Below the pieces are notes generated by a model. It was not told the DNA's origin. It did not search any database and worked only from the letters and a program-made list of their open reading frames with translations. Shown piece after piece: positions 53,954 to 63,483 of a stretch of DNA of 64,000 nt. A program made the position numbers and the translations under genes. The stretch is from Halosaccharopolyspora lacisalsi (GTDB lineage Bacteria > Actinomycetota > Actinomycetes > Mycobacteriales > Pseudonocardiaceae), in contig NZ_JACGWZ010000008.1 in NCBI RefSeq assembly GCF_014137975.1, forward strand, positions 1-64,000. The letters are read 5' to 3'. Numbering within the stretch: position 1 is the first letter of the stretch; every line of letters begins with the position of its first letter.

Positions 53954-55762
53954 GTGATCGAAACGGCCCTGGTGGAACTGATCGATCGAGCGGCTGCCGA
54001 ATGCGCCGAGCAGCATCGCTTCGATCTCGGGAACCGGCTCCGGCAGATCCGTGGCCGGGTGCTGGATCCCGCCCAGCTCGTCCTGGTGGTGGGTGAGTCC
54101 CAACAGGGCAAGAGCGAGCTGGTCAATTCCGTAGTCAACGCGCCCGTGTGCAACGCGGGAGAGGACATCACGACCGTGGTACCCACGATCGTGCGTCACT
54201 CCACGGAACCTTCGGCCCAACTCGTCCAGCAGGAACCGGCCCAGGGGCCGCCCGCCCTGGACCGTCGTCCCGTGCCCATCGAGCGGGTGCACGACGAGGT
54301 CGAGCAGGCCGTCGCCGATGGGCTCCCCCTGTCCCGCACCGAGATCGGCCTGCCGCGCGCCGTGCTCCGCGACGGCCTGGTGCTCATGGACACCCCGGGC
54401 GTGGGCAGCATCTCCTCCTCGCTGACCGCCACCACCCAGTCGGTGCTGACCGAGGCCGATGCGCTGCTGATGGTCTCCGACTCCACCCAGGAACTGACCA
54501 CCAACGAGCTGAAGTTCCTGAAGCAGGTCACCGACCTGTGCCCGAACGTGGCCCTCGTGCAGCCCAAGACCGACGTGACCCCGCGTTGGCGGGAGATCGT
54601 CGAGGTCAACCGCAAGCACCTGGTCCAGGCCGAGATCTCCGCGCGGATCTTCCCGGTGTCGTCGAAGGTCCGCGCCCAGGCCACCAGCGCCAAGAATCCG
54701 ACGCTGAACACCGAGTCGGGTTTCCCCGCCCTGCTGGAGTACCTTCGCAGCGAGATGGCCAACAAGCACGAGCAGCTCGCTCGCAAGCTGGTGTCCCACA
54801 ACGTCTCCGAAGTCCTGGACCAGCTCATGACGAAGCTGCGCGAGGAGCTGAGCAACCAGAGCCCGCGCACCGCCACCGAGACCCTGCTCGAGCTGGAGAA
54901 CGCCCAGCACAAGGCCGACGACCTCAAGCGGATCTCGGGGCGCTGGCAGAAGACGCTGTCCGACGGCATCCAGGAGCTCTACTCCGACATCGAGTACGAC
55001 TTCCGGGAACGCACCTGGGCCATCCTGCACCAGGTCGACGAAGTCCTCAGCGAGGCCGATCCGGACACCACCTGGGACGACTTCGCCGAGTGGCTGTCCA
55101 GCAGTCTCAACGACGCCGTGTCCGAGACCTTCGGATGGCTGGATCAGCGCCGCGAGCGACTCACCGAGGAGGTCGCCGAACAACTGCTGCCCGAGCACGC
55201 CCGCGCGCTGCCCAGCCTCGCCGAGATCCACCCCTCCGACCCGTTGGAGCGGGTTCCGGAGCCGAAGGCTCCGAAAGCGGCGGGATTCCCCCGCAAGGAC
55301 CAGATCCTGACCGGGCTGCGCGGCTCGTACGGCGGTGTGCTGATGTTCGGGCTGATCACCAGCATGGCCGGTTTACCGCTGATGAACGTGGTCTCCATCT
55401 CCGCCGGACTGCTGCTGGGCAGCAAGAGCCTCAACGAGGAGAAGGACTCGCGGCTCAAGCGCCGCCAGGCCGAGGCGCGCAACGCGGCCCAGCGCTACAT
55501 AGAGCACATCGTGTTCCAGGTGAACAAGGACACCCGCGACACGATCCGGAAACTGCACCAGAACCTGCACCAGGCCTGCAACCGGCTCACCGAGCAGGGC
55601 CAGATCGAGATCAGCCAGTCCATCCAGGAGACCAAGCGTGCGGCCGAGGCCAGCGCCGTCGACCGCGACCAACGAGCGCGGGACATCAAGAAGAAGCTGG
55701 AGGAACTGACCGTCCTGCGCAAACGAGCCGCCATGCTGACGTCGAACCGCATCGCAGCTTGA
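53954..55762 (+). CDS. iniA: Dynamin-like GTPase, IniA-like
   Basis: A 602-residue bacterial dynamin-like protein. G1 GESQQGKSELVNSVV near residue 48, G2 threonine pair DITTVVPT, G3 LMDTPGVGS near 148, G4 QPKTD. A long helical stalk follows, with a hydrophobic paddle-like segment (GVLMFGLITSMAGLPLMNVVSISAGLLLG, residues about 460-488) and a coiled-coil end. IniA of mycobacteria mediates membrane fission in vitro and tolerance to wall-acting drugs. GTG 53954 is preceded by CACAAT at six bases, so it may have its own promoter beyond the iniB terminator. Acts at the inner face of the membrane. Confidence 0.87.
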   Translation: MIETALVELIDRAAAECAEQHRFDLGNRLRQIRGRVLDPAQLVLVVGESQQGKSELVNSVVNAPVCNAGEDITTVVPTIVRHSTEPSAQLVQQEPAQGPPALDRRPVPIERVHDEVEQAVADGLPLSRTEIGLPRAVLRDGLVLMDTPGVGSISSSLTATTQSVLTEADALLMVSDSTQELTTNELKFLKQVTDLCPNVALVQPKTDVTPRWREIVEVNRKHLVQAEISARIFPVSSKVRAQATSAKNPTLNTESGFPALLEYLRSEMANKHEQLARKLVSHNVSEVLDQLMTKLREELSNQSPRTATETLLELENAQHKADDLKRISGRWQKTLSDGIQELYSDIEYDFRERTWAILHQVDEVLSEADPDTTWDDFAEWLSSSLNDAVSETFGWLDQRRERLTEEVAEQLLPEHARALPSLAEIHPSDPLERVPEPKAPKAAGFPRKDQILTGLRGSYGGVLMFGLITSMAGLPLMNVVSISAGLLLGSKSLNEEKDSRLKRRQAEARNAAQRYIEHIVFQVNKDTRDTIRKLHQNLHQACNRLTEQGQIEISQSIQETKRAAEASAVDRDQRARDIKKKLEELTVLRKRAAMLTSNRIAA

Positions 55763-55894
55763 CGTACCTCGCCCCGTGGGGAGACACCACCGGGATCGCG
55801 CTCGGTGACCCCGCTTCTTCCCGCACCTGACCACGGACGTACTCAGGTCGGCCCCTCCGCGGGCATGCCGGGGCCCCCAGCGAGTGAAGGACCG

Positions 55895-57409
55895 ATGAGC
55901 ACCCCAGAAACTCGACAGGCAGAAACTCGACAGGCAGAACCCAGACAAGCACCGGCGAGCCTGCTCCAGCAGGCCCGGTCGCTGCTGATCCGCACGATGA
56001 CGTTCTACCGGGACGATCCGCGTACGGCGGGCTGGCTCCGCGAGCGCCTCGAGCGACTGGACCATCCGCTGCGAATCGCCGTCACCGGCCGCGTCAAATC
56101 GGGCAAGTCCACCCTGATCAACGCGTTGGTCGGCCAGCAGCTCGCTCCCAGCGACGCCGAGGAACGCACGCACGTCACCACGGTGTACCAGTACGGTCCG
56201 GAGCCGCGGATCACCGTGCACACTCCGCACGGCGCGACGCAGAACGTGCCCGTGACCGCGCTGGACATCAGCACGATCCGGAATCTGCAGCGCTGGCGTC
56301 CCGACGAGGTCTCACGACTGGTCATCGAGGCTCCCTTCCCCGGGCTCCAGGCCATCACGCTGCTCGAAACGCCCGGGGTGTCGTCCTCGGCCGTCACCGA
56401 GACCGGACGTTCAGCACTGGCGCAGATCCTGTCCGAGGCCGATGGCGTGATCTACCTGACCCGCTATCCGCACCAGACCGACCTCCGGTTCCTGGAGTCG
56501 ATGCACGAGCTGCGGATCACCCGACGCGCTCCGATCAACACCATTCTGGCGATCTCGCGCGCCGACGAGGCGGGCAGCGGCGGCGGCGACTCCGTGCCCG
56601 CCGCGGACAAGACCGCACGGCGCTACCGGGACGACCCGCGAGTGCGCACCTTCGCCCAGTACGTCCTGCCGGTGGCCGGGCTGCTCGGCCAGGGAGCCGC
56701 GGAGCTGACCACCGATGAGGTCGCCGCGCTGACCGAACTGGCTCGCCTGGACTCCCGACAGCTCGAGGAACTGCTGCTGTCCGCGGACCGCTTCGCCAAC
56801 AACACCTTCCCGGAAACCGTGCCGACGGAGACGCGGCTGCGGCTGCTGGAGCGACTCGGGCGGTTCGGGGTCGAGCGGGCCGTCGGTCTCGTGTCCGAGG
56901 GCACCCGGGAGCTCAAGAAGCTTCGCTCGGCGCTGCTGGACGAGAGCCGCCTCAACGAGCTGCACGAGGCGGTGTACCAGCAGTTCGTGGAGCGGCAGGA
57001 GGCCCTGCGGGCGCGCTCGGTACTCATGGCCGTGGACATGGTGCTGCGGGCCAACCCGCGCTCCGGCGCTCAGCAGCTCAACGGGGAGTTCGAGCACCTG
57101 CTGAGCAACTCCCACGAGTGGGACGAGTTGCGGCTGCTCTCGGCGCTGCGCTCGGGACAGGTGCGGTTCGACAAGCAGGACCGCGAGTCCGCCGAGCGCC
57201 TGCTGGGTGCCCACGGTAACCAGCGGCAGTCGCGGCTCGGATGCACCTCCGACGCCTCCGAGGCCACGCTCGCCGACGCGGCGAGCTCAGCACTGACGCA
57301 CTGGCGCGAGCTGGCGGCGAACCCGATGCACGACCGACTGCACCACGAAGCGACGCGCACGGTCCTGCGCAGCTGCGAGCGCCTCATCGCCCGCCAGGTC
57401 CAGAGCTAG
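55895..57409 (+). CDS. iniC: Dynamin-like GTPase, IniC-like
   Basis: A 504-residue partner GTPase. G1 GRVKSGKSTLINALVG near residue 66, G2 in HVTTVYQYG, G3 reads LLETPGVSS (Glu replacing the usual Asp), G4 ISRADE. Helical stalk after residue 300; no long hydrophobic paddle, so membrane contact probably needs IniA. The N-terminus has a triple repeat (ETRQA, ETRQA, EPRQA) encoded by 15-bp DNA repeats. ATG 55895 follows GAAGGA. The gap to iniA is 132 bp. A long hairpin ends the locus. Confidence 0.85.
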   Translation: MSTPETRQAETRQAEPRQAPASLLQQARSLLIRTMTFYRDDPRTAGWLRERLERLDHPLRIAVTGRVKSGKSTLINALVGQQLAPSDAEERTHVTTVYQYGPEPRITVHTPHGATQNVPVTALDISTIRNLQRWRPDEVSRLVIEAPFPGLQAITLLETPGVSSSAVTETGRSALAQILSEADGVIYLTRYPHQTDLRFLESMHELRITRRAPINTILAISRADEAGSGGGDSVPAADKTARRYRDDPRVRTFAQYVLPVAGLLGQGAAELTTDEVAALTELARLDSRQLEELLLSADRFANNTFPETVPTETRLRLLERLGRFGVERAVGLVSEGTRELKKLRSALLDESRLNELHEAVYQQFVERQEALRARSVLMAVDMVLRANPRSGAQQLNGEFEHLLSNSHEWDELRLLSALRSGQVRFDKQDRESAERLLGAHGNQRQSRLGCTSDASEATLADAASSALTHWRELAANPMHDRLHHEATRTVLRSCERLIARQVQS

Positions 57410-57417
57410 GGTACGTG

Positions 57418-57458
57418 CGATTTTCCCTAAAGTTGTGGCACAACTTTAGGGAAAATCG
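57418..57458. terminator. Perfect 41-bp hairpin between iniC and katA
   Basis: 20-bp arms (57418-57437, 57439-57458) around a single central base, containing TTTTCCC/GGGAAAA ends so either strand yields a short U-run. Works as a bidirectional terminator between convergent genes. Confidence 0.75.
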
Positions 57459-57547
57459 TGAAGACCACGACGAAAACGCGTCGGCCCCCGGGAGCGGCGG
57501 GCGCTTCCGGGGGCCGGCGGTGTGGTGGTCGCGGCAGTCGCGGGACC

Positions 57548-58999
57548 TCAGCCCTGCTGGACCTTCTCGGCGATCTTGTCGCCGGTGTCCTTGTCGACGT
57601 TGCGCCAGTACTCCAGCGCGCGGTCCAGCACCGGCTTGGTCACGCCGTCGGACAGATGCCCGGCGACGTTGTTGATGAAGCGCTGACGCTCCTCATCGCT
57701 GAAGACGTTGCGCACCATCTCGCCCGGCTGACCGAAGTCGTCGTCCTCGGAGTGCAGCGAGTAGGCCGTGCGCAGCACCTCCTGCTCGACGCCGGTGGCC
57801 ACGTCGTCCTCGCCGTTGCGCACGGCGTCGGCGTGCGCACCACCCTTGGAGTTCGGCGCGTACACCGGGTCCTGGGTGTAGCTGTAGCGCATCTGCCCGT
57901 CCTTGGAGTAGGAGTTGACCTCCGAGATCGGGCGGTTGACCGGCAGGTCCATGTAGTTCGGACCGATCCGGTAGCGGTGCGCGTCCGGGTAGGAGAACAG
58001 CCGTCCCTGCAGCATCTTGTCCGGCGAGGTGCCGATGCCGGGAACGAGGTTCGCCGGCTCGAACGAGGCCTGCTCGATCTGGGCGAAGTAGTTCTCCGGG
58101 TTGCGGTTCAGGGTCAGCTTGCCGACCTTGAGCAGCGGGTAGTCGCCGTGCGGCCACACCTTGGTCAGGTCGAACGGGTTGAACCGGTAGGTCGCGGCGT
58201 CCTCGAACGGCATGACCTGGACGTAGACGGTCCAGCTCGGGAAGTCGCCACCCTTGATGGAGTTCCACAGGTCGCGCAGGTGGTAGTTGGAGTCGGCACC
58301 GGCCATCCGGTCGGCCTCGTCCTGGGTCAGGTAGTCGTGACCCTGGTCGGTCTTGAAGTGGTACTTGACCCAGAACTTCTCGCCCGCGGCGTTGGTCCAC
58401 AGGTAGGTGTGCGAACCGTAGCCGTTCATGTGGCGCCAGGTCTTCGGAATACCGCGGTCACCCATCAGCCAGGTGACCTGGTGGGCCGACTCCGGCGTCA
58501 ACGACCAGAAGTCCCACTGCATGTCGTTGTCACGCAGGTGGTTGTCGGCACGGCGCTTCTGCGAGTGGATGAAGTCCGGGAACTTGATCGCGTCGCGGAT
58601 GAAGAACACCGGGGTGTTGTTGCCGACGAGGTCGTAGTTGCCCTCGGTGGTGTAGAACTTCAGGGCGAACCCGCGCGGGTCCCGCCAGGTGTCGGGGGAA
58701 CCGAGCTCGCCGGCGACCGTGGAGAAGCGCAGCAGCGTCTCGGTCTTGGTACCGGGCTGGAACACCGCGGCCTTGGTGTACTGGCTGACGTCGTCGGTGA
58801 CCTCGAAGGTACCGAAGGCGCCGCCGCCCTTGGCGTGCACGACCCGCTCCGGGACGCGCTCGCGGTTGAACTGCGCGTTCTTCTCGATCAGGTAGTGGTC
58901 CTGCAACAGGACCGGGCCGTTGCTGCCCGCGGTCAGCGAGTGATCGTCGCTGGCTACCGGGATCCCGGCGTTGGTGGTCGTGGGTCGTGGCGAACTCAC
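57548..58999 (-). CDS. katA: Monofunctional haem catalase
   Basis: A 483-residue small-subunit catalase. Catalytic histidine in [12 protein letters not shown] near residue 55, Asn in [20 protein letters not shown], and the proximal haem tyrosine motif [16 protein letters not shown] near 335. It disproportionates hydrogen peroxide. GTG 58999 overlaps the furA stop (GTGA) and has GGAGG at the right distance. In mycobacteria furA is paired with the unrelated katG; here the partner is a KatA-type enzyme. Confidence 0.95.
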   Translation of the reverse strand: MSSPRPTTTNAGIPVASDDHSLTAGSNGPVLLQDHYLIEKNAQFNRERVPERVVHAKGGGAFGTFEVTDDVSQYTKAAVFQPGTKTETLLRFSTVAGELGSPDTWRDPRGFALKFYTTEGNYDLVGNNTPVFFIRDAIKFPDFIHSQKRRADNHLRDNDMQWDFWSLTPESAHQVTWLMGDRGIPKTWRHMNGYGSHTYLWTNAAGEKFWVKYHFKTDQGHDYLTQDEADRMAGADSNYHLRDLWNSIKGGDFPSWTVYVQVMPFEDAATYRFNPFDLTKVWPHGDYPLLKVGKLTLNRNPENYFAQIEQASFEPANLVPGIGTSPDKMLQGRLFSYPDAHRYRIGPNYMDLPVNRPISEVNSYSKDGQMRYSYTQDPVYAPNSKGGAHADAVRNGEDDVATGVEQEVLRTAYSLHSEDDDFGQPGEMVRNVFSDEERQRFINNVAGHLSDGVTKPVLDRALEYWRNVDKDTGDKIAEKVQQG

Positions 59000-59493
59000 G
59001 AACATTCCTCCTCGTGGTGGTGGCTGTGATCGGGCGACTCGGAAGTCTCCGACCGGCACTGTGGGCACAGACCCCAGAACACGACCTCCGCCTCCTCCAG
59101 GACGTAGCCCGCCGTGGAGGAGGGGGTCAGGCAGGGCGCGACACCTTGGACGCAGTCCACGTCCTCGGTTCTCCCGCACCCCCGACACACCAGGTGGTGG
59201 TGGTTGTCGGCGGTGCGGGTCTCGAAGCGAGCCGGGTGCCCGGCCGGCTCGATCCGGCGTAGCAAACCGGCCGTGGTGCACGCGTGCAGGACGTCGTAGA
59301 CGGCCTGCGTGGACACCGAGCCGAGTTCGTACCGTATCGCCCCGGCCACCTGCTCGGCGGTCGAGTGTGGGTGGCCACGCAGCCACGTCAACACCGCCTG
59401 TCGGGGCTGAGTGGCCCGCAGTCCGGCGTCGTGCAACAGCGCGCGCGGGTCGGGATTCGACCGCGCGTCGTCGCCACTCGTGCTGGGGGTCAT
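58996..59493 (-). CDS. furA: Fur-family regulator, FurA-like
   Basis: A 165-residue metalloregulator: winged-helix domain (residues 15-85, [43 protein letters not shown]) and dimerisation domain with [17 protein letters not shown] and the second CPQC site near the end, plus a His-rich tail. FurA proteins repress their own furA-catalase operon and release it on peroxide. The overlap with katA shows a shared mRNA. Its own promoter shows an AT-rich Fur-like box. Confidence 0.9.
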   Translation of the reverse strand: MTPSTSGDDARSNPDPRALLHDAGLRATQPRQAVLTWLRGHPHSTAEQVAGAIRYELGSVSTQAVYDVLHACTTAGLLRRIEPAGHPARFETRTADNHHHLVCRGCGRTEDVDCVQGVAPCLTPSSTAGYVLEEAEVVFWGLCPQCRSETSESPDHSHHHEEECS

Positions 59494-59509
59494 AGCACTG
59501 CCCAGTATG

Positions 59510-59534
59510 CCACGAACAGATTGGAATTAGTCAA
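59510..59534 (-). promoter_or_regulatory. furA promoter and candidate FurA box
   Basis: On the minus strand TTGACT (59534-59529) is followed by AATTCCAATCTG; TTGACT-AATTCC-type AT-rich sequence resembles recalled actinobacterial FurA operators. A CATACT -10 candidate lies closer to the start. The region is unusually AT-rich for this DNA. Confidence 0.5.
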
Positions 59535-59563
59535 GAAAACACGCCACGAACTCACCGTGACAC

Positions 59564-60970
59564 CTACAGCACCGCCGAGAGACCCCAGGCGATGACGAAG
59601 CCGACCACGCCGATGAGCGTCTCCATCACCGTCCAGGTCCGCAACGTCGTGGGGACGTCCATCCGCAGCAACCGGCCGATCAGCCAGAAACCCGAGTCGT
59701 TGACGTGGGACAACACCGTCGAGCCCGAGGCGATGGCGATCACGATCAGACACAGGTCCGCCGAGGACAGCCCCTGGGCGGCGGCCACGGCGGGGGCGAT
59801 GAATCCCGCGGAGGTCGTCAGCGCCACCGTAGCGGAGCCCTGCGCGACTCGCATGACCACCGCGATCAGGAACGCCGCGAGGATGAGCGGGATCCCCGCG
59901 TTGTTCAGGGCACCGGCCAACGCGGTGCCGACACCGCCCTCGGCCAGCACCGCGCCGAACATGCCACCGGCACCGGTGATCAGGATGACGGCGGCGATCG
60001 AGCTGAGGCTTCCGCTCAGCTCGCCCTCGATCTCGCGACCGCCCATGCCCCGCTTGAGACCGAGCACGACGCAGGCGACCAGCACGGCGATGGCCAGCGC
60101 GATCGAGCTCTCCCCCAGCAGGGTCAGCACCTGCACGACCGTGGAGTCGCCGTTGACGACACCCACCTTGGCCAGCGTCGTCAGACCGGTGTTGATGAAG
60201 ATCAGCACCATCGGCAGGAACAGCAGCCCGAGCACGGTCCCGACCGAGGGACGTCGCTTGTTCTCGAGCTCCTCGTCCGTCTCCGGCGCCTCGGGCACCG
60301 CCACGAAGGCGCGCTCGCCCATCCAGCGACCGAACGCGTAACCGCTGATCAGCCAGGTCGGGATACCCACGAGGAGACCGAACACCAGCAGCAGACCGAC
60401 GGGCGCCCCGATGAGCCCCGCGGCACCCACCGGGCCGGGGTGCGGAGGCACGAAGGCGTGCATGACGGCGAAAGCACCGACGACCGGCAGCGCGTAGCGC
60501 AGCACGGAACCACCGAGCTGCCTGGCCACCGAGAACACGACCGGCAGGAAGATGACCACGCCGGCGTCCAGGAAGATCGGGAAGCCGAACAGCAGGCCCG
60601 CGACACCCAGTGCGAGCGGCGCTCGCTTCTCACCGAACAATCCGACGAGTGACTCGGCGAGCACCTTGGCGCCGCCGGTGATCTCCAGCATTCGCCCGAG
60701 CATGGCGCCGAAGCCGACCAGCAACGCCACTTCGGCCAGAGTGCTCCCGAGCCCCTCGTTGAGCAGCTCCATGACCCCGTCGACGGGCACGCCCAGCACC
60801 AGCGCGGTCACCAGGCTGACCCCGAGCAGCGCGATCATCGGTTGCAGCTTGAGGAAGACGATCAGCAGCAGCAGGACCAGGACGGAGCCCGCGGCCACTG
60901 CCAGCGTCGCCCCCTGCCCCAATGAGGATCCCGCGGCGGGTTCGGCCGCCGCGACAAGCGCTCCGTGCAC
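59564..60970 (-). CDS. gntP: Gluconate permease, GntP family
   Basis: A 468-residue membrane protein with about 12-14 hydrophobic segments. Family blocks: LVGFGAMLGRMLEITGGAKVLAE, LFGFPIFLDAGVVIFLPVVF, HAFVPPHPGPVGAAGLIGA and LSHVNDSGFWLIGRLL. It imports D-gluconate with protons. GTG 60970 follows AAGGGG. It lies downstream of gluconokinase on the same strand but with its own apparent promoter. Confidence 0.92.
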   Translation of the reverse strand: MHGALVAAAEPAAGSSLGQGATLAVAAGSVLVLLLLIVFLKLQPMIALLGVSLVTALVLGVPVDGVMELLNEGLGSTLAEVALLVGFGAMLGRMLEITGGAKVLAESLVGLFGEKRAPLALGVAGLLFGFPIFLDAGVVIFLPVVFSVARQLGGSVLRYALPVVGAFAVMHAFVPPHPGPVGAAGLIGAPVGLLLVFGLLVGIPTWLISGYAFGRWMGERAFVAVPEAPETDEELENKRRPSVGTVLGLLFLPMVLIFINTGLTTLAKVGVVNGDSTVVQVLTLLGESSIALAIAVLVACVVLGLKRGMGGREIEGELSGSLSSIAAVILITGAGGMFGAVLAEGGVGTALAGALNNAGIPLILAAFLIAVVMRVAQGSATVALTTSAGFIAPAVAAAQGLSSADLCLIVIAIASGSTVLSHVNDSGFWLIGRLLRMDVPTTLRTWTVMETLIGVVGFVIAWGLSAVL

Positions 60971-61070
60971 GGATCCACCCCTTCATCGTTACCGGTCTCC
61001 ATGCGCGAACTCACACGGAGGCATGACAGTGAGGGGGAGCATCACAGAGAGTGTTCCAAAGCGCCAGAGC

Positions 61071-61109
61071 ACTGTATCGCTCAAGTCATACTTTTTTTCA
61101 TTTTTGTAA
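61071..61109 (-). promoter_or_regulatory. gntP promoter with upstream A/T tract
   Basis: Minus-strand TACAGT (61076-61071) about 100 nt before gntP, with A-rich tracts (ACAAAAATGAAAAAAAG) at 61086-61106 where an UP element would sit. No clear -35. Confidence 0.4.
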
Positions 61110-61223
61110 TCTCGCTCTCAATCTGCTCGACAAGCAGCCGTGAACACGGCAAGCGACACGACTCACTTCTTCCCACATGTTGGGATTCAGTCACTCGCCT
61201 CCCGCACGATCGCTCCGGCCGCC

Positions 61224-62714
61224 TCACTTCAGCCGGGGAATGTCGTCGAGCACCTGGTGCAGCTGTTCGATCGTCGGTCTGCGCTGGGCCATCAGCGCGG
61301 CCGCCTCCCGGGAGGGCGGCACGGTGCGGTTGGGACGCACCAGGGCGGCCGCCTCCTCCAGGGAGTCCAGCTCGCCCAGCGCACGCCATCCCAGCAGCAC
61401 CGCACCCAGTCCGGAGCCGCCGCTGTTGTCGGTGAGCTCCAGTTCGAGATTCAGTGCCGCCGCGACGACCTCGGACCAGACCCGGCTGTGGAAACCACCA
61501 CCGGTGGCGCGCACCGCGCGCACCAGAGCACCGGCGTCACGCACCGCATCGCACACGAGCGCGAGTTGCTGCCCGACGCCCTCGACCAGGGCGCGGGTTA
61601 TCTCGGCACGGCCGTGGATCTTGCGCAGGCCGATCAACGAGCCGGTCAGGCCGGGCTCCCACCAAGGCGCACGCTCACCCATCAGGTACGGCAGCGCCAG
61701 CAGCCCCTCGGCGCCGGTACCGACTTCCAGCGCCTCGTCCAGCAGGGTCGCGATGTCGATTCCGAAGGCCTCCGAGGCCCACTGTCCGACGACGGCACCG
61801 TTGCTGACCGCGCCGCCGACCACCCACAGACCGTCGGCCAGCGCGTAGCAGAAGGTGCGGCACCGCTCGTCGACACCGGGCTCCTCACGCACCACGCGCA
61901 GCGCACCACTGGTTCCCAGCGACAGTCCCGCGACTCCCGGATTCACCGCCCCCACACCGAGGTTGCCCAGCGGTCCGTCACCACCACCGAGCACCACGGG
62001 TAGTCCCTCGGCCAGGCCGGTGGCCCGTGCAACCCGCGAGCCCAGCGACACGACCTCGGTCGGTGCCCTGAGTTCGGGGAGCTGCTCGGCGCTGATCCCG
62101 GCGTGGCGCAGGGCGGGTTCGTACCAGCTGAGGCTCGCCATCTCCTGCAGTCCGGTGCCCGAGGCCAGCGAGTGGTCGGTGACGAACTCCTCGGTGAAGG
62201 CGGTGACCACGAAGTCCTTGAGCGCGCACCAGAACGAGACGCCCTCGGTCAGATCGGTGCGGCTACCGTTCAACCAGGCCAGCTTCACCATCACCGACTG
62301 GGTGTGGATGGGGGTGCCCGTCGCCCTGTGCAGCTTCGAGGCGGTGTCCCAGTCCTCGCGCAACCGCGCGGCGACCGTGGCGGAGCGGGTGTCGCCCCAG
62401 TTGAAGGCGGGAGTGACGGGCTTTCCCGAGCCGTCCAGCCCGAGCAGGGTGTGCATGGCGGTGCTGAACGAAAGCCCCTCGACCTCGTGTCCGGCGTCGA
62501 CGGCCCACGTCACGCACTCGGCCACAGCTTCGATCGCACCTTCACGCACCGCTTCGGCGTCCTGAACCGCTTCGCCGGGTTCCTCGGTGCGCAGCTCGTT
62601 CTCACGCTCGGTCTGGTGCAGCACCAGCCCCTCGCGGGTGGCGGCCACCACCTTCGTCGCCGTGGTCCCGACATCGATGCCGAGCAGAACCCCGTCCTTG
62701 CCACCTGCACTCAT
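61224..62714 (-). CDS. gntK: Gluconokinase, FGGY family
   Basis: A 496-residue sugar kinase of the FGGY/actin fold. Motifs: GIDVGTTATKVVAA (phosphate 1), STAMHTLLGLD, FNWGDTRS, LSLGTSGALRVV (phosphate 2) and ATGGGFHSRVWSEVVAAAL. With gntP next door the substrate is most likely gluconate, giving 6-phosphogluconate for the pentose phosphate path. ATG 62714 is preceded at 7 nt by TAGGTT, so leaderless. The sequence cannot exclude xylulose or glycerol as substrate; context decides. Confidence 0.88.
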   Translation of the reverse strand: MSAGGKDGVLLGIDVGTTATKVVAATREGLVLHQTERENELRTEEPGEAVQDAEAVREGAIEAVAECVTWAVDAGHEVEGLSFSTAMHTLLGLDGSGKPVTPAFNWGDTRSATVAARLREDWDTASKLHRATGTPIHTQSVMVKLAWLNGSRTDLTEGVSFWCALKDFVVTAFTEEFVTDHSLASGTGLQEMASLSWYEPALRHAGISAEQLPELRAPTEVVSLGSRVARATGLAEGLPVVLGGGDGPLGNLGVGAVNPGVAGLSLGTSGALRVVREEPGVDERCRTFCYALADGLWVVGGAVSNGAVVGQWASEAFGIDIATLLDEALEVGTGAEGLLALPYLMGERAPWWEPGLTGSLIGLRKIHGRAEITRALVEGVGQQLALVCDAVRDAGALVRAVRATGGGFHSRVWSEVVAAALNLELELTDNSGGSGLGAVLLGWRALGELDSLEEAAALVRPNRTVPPSREAAALMAQRRPTIEQLHQVLDDIPRLK

Positions 62715-62771
62715 GCCCCCCAACCTATCCGCCGACCGGGGAGGCAGGACCGAGGCAACCATCACACCGCG

Positions 62772-63350
62772 TTACGAATCCGGGTGGCGAGGGCGCCGCA
62801 CCAGCGCGTCGAGGTCGACTCGCAGCTCGAGGGGATCGCCGGTGCGGAACACACCACCGTCGTCGAAGTACGTCTTGTAGACGGCTTCGTGCAGTCGATT
62901 CTCGGCCAGGGCGACGGGATCGTCGAGATCGACCACCCAGTAGCAGGGGATGCCCGCCCGCGCGTACTCGTGGCGCTTGACCACCCGGTCGGTCTGGGAC
63001 GATCCCGGCGAGACCACCTCCACGGCCAGCAGGACGTCCTGGGCGTACAGCCGGTTCGGGTTCTCGTCGATCCTGGCGGTGGCGGCGAGCACGACGTCGG
63101 GAACGCGGACGAGGGGCGGCCACGTGGCCGCGAGCACCACCTCCACGTCCGGCACCGCCTCCCACTCGGCGGGAAGCTGCTGGTTGAGGCATCCGACCAG
63201 GGCGCCGACGACACGCTGGTGGAGGCTGGCTGCTTTCGGGGTCACGTGCAGGACGCCTTCCTGGAGCTCGTAGCGGCGCGAGTTGTCCTCGGGCAGCTGC
63301 TCGAACTCCTCCAGGGTCAGCAGGTGATCCGGCCAGGACATCGTGGTCAT
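62772..63350 (-). CDS. Uma2-family (DUF820) putative PD-(D/E)XK nuclease-fold protein
   Basis: A 192-residue protein with the Uma2 pattern: YELQEGVLHVTPKAASLHQRVV, VPDVVLAATA (the Asp), and LLAVEVVSPGSSQTDRVVKRHEYARAG then PCYWVVDLDDP. The acidic pair and EVVSPGS correspond to the PD-(D/E)XK core. Family members are abundant in actinobacteria with unknown function, sometimes near mobile DNA; none is seen here. ATG 63350 or 63341 could be the start. Confidence 0.8.
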   Translation of the reverse strand: MTTMSWPDHLLTLEEFEQLPEDNSRRYELQEGVLHVTPKAASLHQRVVGALVGCLNQQLPAEWEAVPDVEVVLAATWPPLVRVPDVVLAATARIDENPNRLYAQDVLLAVEVVSPGSSQTDRVVKRHEYARAGIPCYWVVDLDDPVALAENRLHEAVYKTYFDDGGVFRTGDPLELRVDLDALVRRPRHPDS

Positions 63351-63433
63351 GCCTCCCCTATCGGCAACCGGCGGCACGAGCTTCAGGCTTCACCGAGCCG
63401 AACACCGGTTCGGGTGAAGCGGTGCGATGTGGA

Positions 63434-63476
63434 AGTGCCGGCGCCCACGCCCGGTGGTCGAGGGGGCGCCGGCACT
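63434..63476 (-). terminator. Hairpin terminator region of the asd/Uma2 gap
   Basis: 13-bp perfect arms AGTGCCGGCGCCC/GGGCGCCGGCACT with a 17-nt loop directly after the asd stop. Likely terminates asd. Confidence 0.6.
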
Positions 63477-63483
63477 CACCCGA

